A stretch of DNA of 13,625 nucleotides from Flavobacterium psychrophilum (GTDB lineage Bacteria > Bacteroidota > Bacteroidia > Flavobacteriales > Flavobacteriaceae), in the NCBI GenBank assembly GCA_945861915.1, contig CAMAWK010000038.1, positions 1 to 13,625 of the forward strand. The letters are read 5' to 3'. Under the pieces are notes generated by a model. It did not search any database, was not told where the DNA came from, and saw only the letters and a program-made list of their open reading frames with translations. Every line of letters begins with the position of its first letter. Positions within the stretch are counted from its first letter, which is position 1. Positions 1 through 4,430 of the stretch are shown here, one piece after another. A program made the position numbers and the translations under genes.

Positions 1-300
1 AATCCTAGAGCATCGAGAACAGTTCCGTTTATTGCCAAAGCGTATGGTGAACCTTATGTAAATTATGCTACCAAAGTGATGTTGGGTCATAGCAAAGTAA
101 CCGATTTCGATTTTAATCCACAGTTAAAAGGATATGCAATTAAGCAACCTGTTTTCTCTTTTAGCAAGTTTCATAATGTAAATAAAGCATTGGGACCAGA
201 AATGAAATCGACCGGCGAAAGCATCTTGTTTATTGACGATTTAAAAGACGATCAGTTCTATGAATTGTACTCTCGAAGAAAAATGTATTTGAGTAAGTAA
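1..300 (+). CDS. carB: Carbamoyl-phosphate synthase large subunit, C-terminal end (partial)
   Basis: This is the last 99 codons of the ATP-grasp subunit that makes carbamoyl phosphate from bicarbonate, ammonia and ATP for pyrimidine and arginine synthesis. The frame is open from base 1 and starts with the conserved NPRASRTVPF block of the second carbamate-phosphorylating half, followed by GYAIKQPVFSF and LGPEMKSTGE. The stop TAA is at 298-300. After the KSTGE block the protein runs only about 25 residues more and ends in YSRRKMYLSK. The C-terminal MGS-like allosteric domain of the E. coli enzyme is therefore missing. As I recall, flavobacterial CarB proteins are shorter in this way, so I read it as a natural end and not a truncation. 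The 5' part lies outside the window. Confidence 0.95.
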   Translation, partial: NPRASRTVPFIAKAYGEPYVNYATKVMLGHSKVTDFDFNPQLKGYAIKQPVFSFSKFHNVNKALGPEMKSTGESILFIDDLKDDQFYELYSRRKMYLSK

Positions 301-323
301 GATTGAATTTTATATTTTGAAAT

Positions 324-352
324 AGCCCTCGCCTTGGCGGGGGCTTTTCTAT
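324..352 (+). terminator. Rho-independent terminator of carB
   Basis: AGCCCTCGCC (324-333) pairs with GGCGGGGGCT (336-345) through one G-U pair, and TTTT follows. It is GC-rich in an AT-rich intergenic region and lies 24 bases after the carB stop. Confidence 0.9.
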
Positions 353-729
353 TTATAAAAAATGATTTTTAGTAGGAGTTGAGGAGTCAGAGGTTCTCAA
401 TTGTTAACCGATTTTATTTTGAATTTTTGTCTGTTAAAGACTAATTAAAAAATCCTTATAATCGGTTCCTAAAGCTGACGGAATTTAGGTTTTGTTTTGA
501 ATTGTTCTCGGAAAGATTTAATTCTAGCTAGTAGTTATAGATTTAGTAATCTGGAAAAAATGGCGAGTAGCCATAAACCTCTTTTTGAGTTTTCAACGTT
601 TCGCCGCTTTGTGGCTGTTGCGAACTTCGTGACCGAGTTCTCTCGGCTAAGATAATAATTCTTGCGAAACTAAAACGTCCGGTTTGAACAAATTTCGCAA
701 TAGCACAAAACGGCTGTTACCGCTAGTTT
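353..729. other. Gene-free interval rich in short hairpins
   Basis: I see no convincing coding sequence on either strand here. The interval holds many short perfect inverted repeats: AACCGATT 406-413 with AATCGGTT 460-467, enclosing GTCT 429-432 with AGAC 438-441; AGATT 539-543 with AATCT 548-552; ATGGC 560-564 with GCCAT 570-574; and the long palindrome at 603-714, annotated separately. The palindrome CTAGCTAG sits at 524-531. It could be a structured RNA, remains of a mobile element, or the 3' side of the toxin-antitoxin unit. The sequence alone does not decide. Confidence 0.5.
603..714. repeat. Long imperfect palindrome next to the toxin-antitoxin unit
   Basis: The left arm 603-624 and right arm 694-714 can form a stem of 19 Watson-Crick pairs plus one G-U, with one mismatch and one bulged base. 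The 69-base interior contains a second hairpin, CCGAG 633-637 with CTCGG 642-646. A third arm, TTGCGAAA at 662-669, can pair with TTTCGCAA at 693-700 and so competes with the outer stem. It lies directly after the 3' end of the minus-strand hepT gene. It may be a terminator-like structure, a recombination site or a dispersed genomic repeat. Confidence 0.7.
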
Positions 730-731
730 TT
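716..731. repeat. Left copy of 16-bp inverted repeat bracketing the toxin-antitoxin pair
   Basis: GTTACCGCTAGTTTTT here matches the reverse complement of 1410-1425 at 15 of 16 positions. The copy ends inside the hepT stop codon (730-732). Its core ACCGCTAGTTT (719-729) recurs directly, with one change, at 1478-1488. Confidence 0.75.
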
Positions 732-1080
732 ATTCTCCATTTAGGAATTCTGAAATTTGCTTATTCATACCTGGAATTTTGTTTTTCATAACATCCCAAA
801 CAATTGCGTAATTAACTCCAATGTAATCATGAATTAATCTATCACGCATTCCAGCCATATTTTTCCATTGAATATTATTCCATTTTACTTTGAAATCAGC
901 AGGAATTTTCTTTGTAGCTTCTCCAATAATTTCCAAACTTCTTACAACGGCTCTTTTCAAAGTTTCATCTTCCATGAAATCTTCAAACAATAAGTTTTCG
1001 CTAACAGAAATGACGTATAAACATTCGTCGTGAATATGTCTAAGATATTCTTTTGGGTCTTTAGACATATTGAACTTCAT
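730..1080 (-). CDS. hepT: HepT-like ribonuclease toxin (DUF86/HEPN)
   Basis: A 116-residue, mostly helical HEPN protein of the HepT family. In studied members these are RNases that act as the toxin of a HEPN/MNT pair. The family motif Rx4HxY is present as R79-DRLI-H84-D-Y86, and the Tyr is the residue that the MntA partner AMPylates in studied systems. The start at 1080 gives a 20-base overlap with the end of the upstream antitoxin. An in-frame ATG at 1068-1066 would give an overlap of 8 bases, and I cannot separate the two because neither has a clear ribosome site. The overlap implies translational coupling to mntA. The cellular target is not visible from sequence. Family call is firm; activity is inferred. 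Confidence 0.9.
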   Translation of the reverse strand: MKFNMSKDPKEYLRHIHDECLYVISVSENLLFEDFMEDETLKRAVVRSLEIIGEATKKIPADFKVKWNNIQWKNMAGMRDRLIHDYIGVNYAIVWDVMKNKIPGMNKQISEFLNGE

Positions 1081-1357
1081 TTAAGATTTTCGGCCCAATG
1101 TATGGACTCAAGCCATTCTTGGTGACAACTTCAATTTTTTCATTTTTGAAGATTTTTTCAAATAAATCATAAACAGCCATATAATTGTCAAAGTTCTCTT
1201 TCTCTGGTTCGAAATCAATCAACAAATCAATATCACTTTCGCTAGATTGTTCATTGCGAATATAAGAACCAAACAAGCCAACATTTCGGATACCGAATTT
1301 CGAAAGCTTAAGCTTATTAGATTTTAGCGTTTTTAATATGTTTTCTTTTGTTGTCAT
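1061..1357 (-). CDS. mntA: MntA-like minimal nucleotidyltransferase antitoxin
   Basis: A 98-residue minimal nucleotidyltransferase. The catalytic signature GSx10DxD is complete: G30-S31, ten residues, then D42-I-D44, preceded by VGLFG. In characterised HepT/MntA pairs (type VII toxin-antitoxin) this protein transfers AMP from ATP to the toxin's Tyr and silences it. The position where the third acidic residue of the fold is expected appears to be Glu (E76 in KIEVV) and not the more usual Asp. That is my reading without an alignment. It is the first gene of a two-gene minus-strand operon and overlaps hepT. A Bacteroidota-type -7 element and a perfect 9-bp inverted repeat lie just upstream, suggesting autoregulation. 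Confidence 0.9.
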   Translation of the reverse strand: MTTKENILKTLKSNKLKLSKFGIRNVGLFGSYIRNEQSSESDIDLLIDFEPEKENFDNYMAVYDLFEKIFKNEKIEVVTKNGLSPYIGPKILNEVQYV

Positions 1358-1359
1358 TT

Positions 1360-1388
1360 CAAACTTTTTTCAAATATACAAAAGTTTG
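1360..1388 (-). promoter_or_regulatory. mntA-hepT promoter -7 element inside an operator-like palindrome
   Basis: On the minus strand TATATTTG (1378-1371) fits the Bacteroidota -7 consensus TAnnTTTG and sits 13 bases before the mntA ATG. It is framed by a perfect inverted repeat, CAAACTTTT 1360-1368 and AAAAGTTTG 1380-1388. A further TTTGAAA at 1392-1398 mirrors TTTCAAA at 1357-1363. I found no convincing -33 TTG at normal spacing. A protein bound to the palindrome would cover the promoter. Confidence 0.6.
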
Positions 1389-1409
1389 TCTTTTGAAACT
1401 TGGGTCGCC

Positions 1410-1425
1410 AAAAATTAGCGGTAAC
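1410..1425. repeat. Right copy of 16-bp inverted repeat bracketing the toxin-antitoxin pair
   Basis: AAAAATTAGCGGTAAC is the inverted partner of 716-731 (15 of 16). It lies 52 bases upstream of the mntA start, so the two copies enclose the pair plus its promoter, about 680 bases. The copy is also the outer left arm of the palindrome at 1412-1488. Confidence 0.75.
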
Positions 1426-1488
1426 TTATATATACTCGCTACAAAGTAGCGACAATCTGCCCGAATTTGGGTGGATAACCGCTACTTT
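1412..1488. repeat. Nested palindromic element upstream of mntA
   Basis: Outer arms AAATTAGCGGT (1412-1422) and ACCGCTACTTT (1478-1488) pair with one mismatch. Inside is a perfect 7-bp hairpin, TCGCTAC 1436-1442 with GTAGCGA 1446-1452 and loop AAA, followed by the near-palindrome CCCGAATTTGGG (1460-1471). It encodes nothing and looks like a small repeat element. Confidence 0.65.
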
Positions 1489-1735
1489 ACAGTGCTTTAT
1501 AAACAAATGTATAAATAATAATTGTATTACAAATCATCAAATGGGCTTTTAATTTGTTGTAGACTTTTCTTGGTAGCACAAGTTCAATTTAAACAAAAAA
1601 ATAGAAAACGAATAGTAAAACGGTGAATGCTTAAATGTAGGTTAAGAATTAAGTAGAAAAGCGTTTCCAGCTTTCTAAATAAAAAAATTACAATAAGAGG
1701 AAAGAAAATCGGATTTAGAAAGTTGTAAAAAAAAG
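1489..1735. other. Gene-free AT-rich stretch with one long-loop inverted repeat
   Basis: No coding sequence or RNA gene is recognisable here. The only structure I can point to is a perfect 10-bp inverted repeat, CTTTCTAAAT 1671-1680 and ATTTAGAAAG 1713-1722, separated by 32 bases. Together with the neighbouring repeat elements it makes up most of the 416-base gap between mntA and the tRNA. Confidence 0.5.
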
Positions 1736-1762
1736 AAAAACCCTTTGAGAAAAAGGATTTTT
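1736..1762 (-). terminator. Terminator of the tRNA-Arg gene
   Basis: Read on the minus strand, AAAAATCCTTT pairs with AAAGGGTTTTT through one U-G pair around the loop TTCTC. A long T-rich run follows (complement of the A-rich 1727-1740). It ends transcription about 11 bases after the tRNA. Confidence 0.85.
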
Positions 1763-1773
1763 AGTGTATTTCG

Positions 1774-1847
1774 TGACCTTGACTGGATTCAAACCAGTAA
1801 CCTCTTGAGCCGTAATCAAGTGCGCTATTCAGTTGCGCCACAAGGCC
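1774..1847 (-). tRNA. tRNA-Arg (anticodon ACG)
   Basis: A 74-base cloverleaf on the minus strand. Acceptor GGCCTTG/CAAGGTC has one G-U pair and discriminator A. The D stem is GCGC/GCGC, the anticodon stem CTTGA/TCAAG with loop TTACGGC giving anticodon ACG, the variable loop AGGTT, and the T arm ACTGG-TTTGAAT-CCAGT. CCA is not encoded. The A34 of ACG is normally deaminated to inosine by TadA to read CGU, CGC and CGA. The gene stands alone with its own promoter and terminator. Confidence 0.97.
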
Positions 1848-1860
1848 TTTTTTGTGGGTG

Positions 1861-1891
1861 CAAATATAGCTAAAATTAATAATTCAACAAA
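1861..1891 (-). promoter_or_regulatory. Promoter of tRNA-Arg
   Basis: On the minus strand -33 TTTG (1891-1888), a 19-base spacer, and -7 TATATTTG (1868-1861) match the Bacteroidota consensus TTTG-N19-TAnnTTTG. The -7 box ends 13 bases before the mature tRNA 5' end. Confidence 0.85.
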
Positions 1892-1931
1892 TTGAAAATC
1901 AATTTTAAATGAATTTTATTAAAAATTAAAA

Positions 1932-2075
1932 TCAACAATCTAAAGCTCTGGAAGTTACATAATAGCGATAGCCAATAATTGCCAGTTGCCATTTCTTGGC
2001 TTTGCTGATATCCAACCGTTTTTTGGTAAAACTAGGAAGTAGGATTTTGTTGATTTTGGCTAGTAATTTAAACAT
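1932..2075 (-). CDS. Small basic protein, 47 aa, unknown function
   Basis: ATG at 2075-2073 opens a 47-codon frame to TGA at 1934-1932. The product begins MFKLLAKINK, has LPSFTKKRLD in the middle and AKKWQLAIIGYRYYVTSRAL near the end. It is Lys/Arg rich, with no cysteine except a final one, no signal peptide and no classic membrane span, although the C-terminal half has a hydrophobic patch. I have an impression of similarly short, similar-looking proteins in flavobacteria, some carrying a doubtful 'SsrA-binding protein' label; this is memory, not a search. Support for a real gene is the non-random, protein-like composition, no competing ORF, and a TATATTTG box (2100-2093) 17 bases before the ATG. 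It is divergent from tatD. Function unknown. Confidence 0.65.
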   Translation of the reverse strand: MFKLLAKINKILLPSFTKKRLDISKAKKWQLAIIGYRYYVTSRALDC

Positions 2076-2092
2076 ACATACATTTGTTTCTG

Positions 2093-2100
2093 CAAATATA
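2093..2100 (-). promoter_or_regulatory. -7 box of the 47-aa gene
   Basis: TATATTTG on the minus strand fits TAnnTTTG and predicts a short leader before the ATG at 2075. The nearest TTTG upstream (2117-2114) is only 13 bases away, which is short for a -33 element, so the promoter is only partly supported. It partly overlaps the divergent tatD promoter region. Confidence 0.45.
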
Positions 2101-2106
2101 AAAAAC

Positions 2107-2138
2107 TTTGTAGCAAACTAACTTTTACTCTATTTTTG
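2107..2138 (+). promoter_or_regulatory. Promoter of the tatD-tcdA-HAD run
   Basis: -33 TTTG (2107-2110), a 20-base spacer and -7 TATTTTTG (2131-2138) match the Bacteroidota consensus. The -7 box ends only four bases before the ATG at 2143. The transcript start predicted from this box is therefore at or within a few bases of the start codon, so the mRNA would be leaderless or nearly so. Confidence 0.75.
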
Positions 2139-2142
2139 CGCT

Positions 2143-2790
2143 ATGAAATTTTTCAATTTGCACACGCATCAATTCACACATCAATCCGATGTTTTGGAGT
2201 TAGTTAATCAATATCCACAGGAGTTTGATGAAGTTATTCCTTTTTATTCTATTGGAATTCATCCGCTGTTTATTGATGAGAAAAGATTGGAGTCGGATTT
2301 TGAAATTGTAGAACAAAAACTGGTCTTGACCGAATGTTTGGCTGTTGGTGAATGCGGATTAGACAAACGCTGTGAAACGCCATTCGAGCAACAAGTATTC
2401 ATTTTTGAACAGCAACTTTTGTTAGCTGAAAAATACCAAAAACCCGTCGTGATTCATTGCGTGGCTGCTTTTCAGGAATTAATTGCCATCAAAAAACGCT
2501 TGCAAATTTCAGTTCCAATGATTGTTCACGGATTTTCAAAAAATGAAATAGTGGCGAAACAATTAATCGATAAAGGATTCTATCTTTCTTTTGGAAAATA
2601 TTTACTACGAAATCAAGAATTGGAATCCGTTTTTAAAAGTGTTCCAAACAATCGATTTTTTCTAGAAACAGACGCAATCGAAGAAGGAATTGAAGCGGTT
2701 TATGCATTGGCAGCCAGTTATAAAGGAATTGAATTGAATGATTTACAGGACATTCTTATTGATAATTACAAACGAGTTTTTAAAATTTAA
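2143..2790 (+). CDS. TatD-family metal-dependent hydrolase
   Basis: A 215-residue TIM-barrel hydrolase of the TatD type. Studied members are divalent-metal deoxyribonucleases or 3'-5' exonucleases. Metal ligands appear in the right order: H7-x-H9 (NLHTH), E70 in AVGECGLD, H105 in VVIHC, H129 in IVHGF and D177 in FLETDA. It is shorter than the roughly 260 residues of E. coli TatD. The start is set by the HxH motif seven residues in. The family has many paralogues of uncertain substrate, so no gene symbol is given. It heads a plus-strand run with tcdA and a HAD phosphatase, separated by repeat-bearing spacers. Confidence 0.9.
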   Translation: MKFFNLHTHQFTHQSDVLELVNQYPQEFDEVIPFYSIGIHPLFIDEKRLESDFEIVEQKLVLTECLAVGECGLDKRCETPFEQQVFIFEQQLLLAEKYQKPVVIHCVAAFQELIAIKKRLQISVPMIVHGFSKNEIVAKQLIDKGFYLSFGKYLLRNQELESVFKSVPNNRFFLETDAIEEGIEAVYALAASYKGIELNDLQDILIDNYKRVFKI

Positions 2791-2793
2791 AAA

Positions 2794-2875
2794 TCAACTT
2801 CAAAAGTCAACTTCAAAAGTCAAATTCAAAATTTAAACCTTAAACCCTATACCTCAAACCCTAAACCCAAAAAAC
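2794..2875 (+). repeat. Repeat spacer 1: 13-base units followed by a G-free telomere-like leader
   Basis: Three 13-base units (2794-2806, 2807-2819, 2820-2832) of the form TCAAcTTCAAAAg are followed by a CCTTAAACCC/CCCTAAACCC tract (2836-2868), then A-rich sequence up to the tcdA ATG. From 2820 to the G of the ATG there is no G at all. The same two-part design recurs after tcdA. There is no Shine-Dalgarno sequence. Confidence 0.85.
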
Positions 2876-3589
2876 ATGGCAGAATGGAAAGAAAGAGCGG
2901 CACTTTTATTCAAAGCCGAAGGATTAGAAAAATTAACTAATTCGAACGTTTTAGTTGTCGGATTAGGTGGTGTAGGCTCTTTTGCAGCCGAATTTTTAGC
3001 CAGAGCTGGAGTGGGTAAAATGACAATTGTAGATGGTGATATTGTAGATATTACGAATATTAACAGACAATTACCTGCTTTGCATTCGACAGTTGGACAA
3101 CCAAAAGTGACCATTGTAGGCGATCGATTAATGGACATTAATCCAGAATTGCAACTCACTCGAATTAGAGAGTTTCTCTCTCCAGAACGTGCTTTTGAAA
3201 TCGTCACTGAGGGTTATGATTATGTTTTGGATTGTATTGACAGTGTTACGCCTAAACTCAATTTGATTATTGCTGCTAAACGCAAACGTGTCAAAATTAT
3301 TAGTAGCATGGGAGCAGGAGGCAAGATGGAAGCGGCAAAAGTGCATGTTTCTTGTATTTCAAAAGCGAGTAATTGCATGTTGGCAAAAACGGTTCGAAAG
3401 CGATTGAAAGCCGAGAAAATTGATAAACTAAAAGTGGTTTCGTCATCAGAAATCCAAGATGAATCCAGTTTAAAAATGACAGATGGCTCCAATTATAAAA
3501 AATCTTTTTACGGAACAAATAGTTATATGCCAGGATTATTTGGTTTGTATGCCGCAGAAACGGTGATTCGGTATTTGTTGACTAAATAA
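2876..3589 (+). CDS. tcdA: tRNA threonylcarbamoyladenosine dehydratase (E1-like)
   Basis: A 237-residue E1/ThiF-like enzyme that uses ATP to cyclise t6A37 in tRNAs reading ANN codons to ct6A. The nucleotide-binding loop GLGGVGS (29-35) is followed by VDGD (52-55) and N61-x-NRQ (63-65), which are E1-family ATP-site residues. DSVTPKLNLI and SSMGAGGKM are TcdA/CsdL hallmarks. Length is slightly below the E. coli protein (about 268), with the shortfall at the ends. The start follows a G-free leader with AAAAAAC directly before the ATG. TatD-TcdA adjacency, as I recall, is common in flavobacteria. Confidence in the family is high; no CsdE or CsdA partner is nearby. Confidence 0.93.
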   Translation: MAEWKERAALLFKAEGLEKLTNSNVLVVGLGGVGSFAAEFLARAGVGKMTIVDGDIVDITNINRQLPALHSTVGQPKVTIVGDRLMDINPELQLTRIREFLSPERAFEIVTEGYDYVLDCIDSVTPKLNLIIAAKRKRVKIISSMGAGGKMEAAKVHVSCISKASNCMLAKTVRKRLKAEKIDKLKVVSSSEIQDESSLKMTDGSNYKKSFYGTNSYMPGLFGLYAAETVIRYLLTK

Positions 3590-3596
3590 AATAAAA

Positions 3597-3708
3597 GTCA
3601 AATTTCAAAAGTCAAATTTCAAAAGTCAATTTCAAAACCCTAAACTCTTAAACCTTTAAACCCTTAACCCTTAAACTTCTAAACCCCTAAACTTCTAAAC
3701 CCCAAAAA
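3597..3708 (+). repeat. Repeat spacer 2: 14-base units followed by a G-free telomere-like leader
   Basis: GTCAAATTTCAAAA occurs at 3597-3610 and 3611-3624, with a 13-base variant at 3625-3637. A tract of CCCTAAAC, CCTTTAAACCC and similar units then runs to 3703. It ends in a perfect tandem duplication of the 16-mer TAAACTTCTAAACCCC (3672-3687 and 3688-3703). No G occurs between 3626 and 3710, so the first G is that of the HAD start codon. The design mirrors the spacer before tcdA. Confidence 0.88.
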
Positions 3709-4362
3709 ATGATTCAAACTGTAATTTTTGATATGGATGGCGTCATTGTCGATACAGAACCTGTGCATCACTATGCTTATTTTAAACTGTTTAAAGAACT
3801 TGAAATTGAAGTTTCAGATGAGATTTACGTCTCATTTACCGGGAATTCTACTCGAAATACATTTCAAAAATTGAAAAATTTGTTTCCTATCGATGCGGAA
3901 GTAGAAGATTTAATTCAGCGAAAACGCACTCTTTTTAATGATGCTTTTGATACCAAAGAAGATTTAGCCTTGTTAGATGGTGTCGAAAAATTGATAGTTG
4001 ATTTACATTCGAACGGAATGCAACTGATTTTGGCTTCTTCAGCTTCAAAAGTAACGATTGACCGAGTTTTTAATCGTTTTGGGTTAAGTACTTATTTTTC
4101 ACACAAAGTTAGTGGCGAAGATTTTCCGAATTCAAAACCGCATCCAGCCATATTTGAGTATGCCGCCTCTTTGTCTGTAGCTCCAAAACAAGACTGTATC
4201 GTGATTGAAGACAGCACAAACGGTGTTTTGGCAGCAAAAGCAGCAGGAATTTTTTGTGTGGGTTATGTTAGCGAAAATTCGAAACAACAGGATTTATCCA
4301 AAGCGGATATTGTCATTCGTCATTTTGATGAATTGAATTTCGAAAAAATAAATTCGCTATAA
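3709..4362 (+). CDS. HAD-superfamily hydrolase, beta-phosphoglucomutase-like
   Basis: A 217-residue HAD enzyme with all four motifs: FDMDGVIVDT with nucleophile D8 and acid/base D10; LASSAS with S110; K143 in NSKPHP; and VIEDS with E167-D168. The helical cap between motifs I and II (about 15-85) is the C1 type of the beta-phosphoglucomutase/phosphatase subfamily. It probably acts on a sugar phosphate or similar small phosphoester, but the sequence does not fix the substrate. It is third in the tatD-tcdA run, reached over a repeat spacer of about 119 bases, so co-transcription is likely but not proven. Confidence 0.9.
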   Translation: MIQTVIFDMDGVIVDTEPVHHYAYFKLFKELEIEVSDEIYVSFTGNSTRNTFQKLKNLFPIDAEVEDLIQRKRTLFNDAFDTKEDLALLDGVEKLIVDLHSNGMQLILASSASKVTIDRVFNRFGLSTYFSHKVSGEDFPNSKPHPAIFEYAASLSVAPKQDCIVIEDSTNGVLAAKAAGIFCVGYVSENSKQQDLSKADIVIRHFDELNFEKINSL

Positions 4363-4400
4363 TTTAATATGCAATTTCCCGTTTGTAAAACACGAATTCA

Positions 4401-4408
4401 TAAATTTG
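4401..4408 (+). promoter_or_regulatory. -7 box upstream of the DUF2911 gene
   Basis: TAAATTTG fits TAnnTTTG and lies 22 bases before the ATG. A TTTG at 4382-4385 is 15 bases upstream, a little shorter than the usual spacing. No terminator separates it from the HAD gene, so read-through is also possible. Confidence 0.5.
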
Positions 4409-4430
4409 AAAAACTTTAAAAAAAATTGAC

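Noticed and set aside
603-1488. Integron cassette with true attC site
   Set aside because: The architecture is suggestive, but the RYYYAAC/GTTRRRY ends are not met and no integrase is in view; kept only as a general cassette idea.
2854-3518. Antisense open frames of 72-117 codons inside tcdA
   Set aside because: They lie opposite a gene with full family motifs, have Ser/Pro/Leu-rich shadow composition and no matching promoter or recognisable domain.
3597-3703. CRISPR array
   Set aside because: Units of 13-16 bases are directly adjacent with no unique spacers, and no cas genes are nearby.
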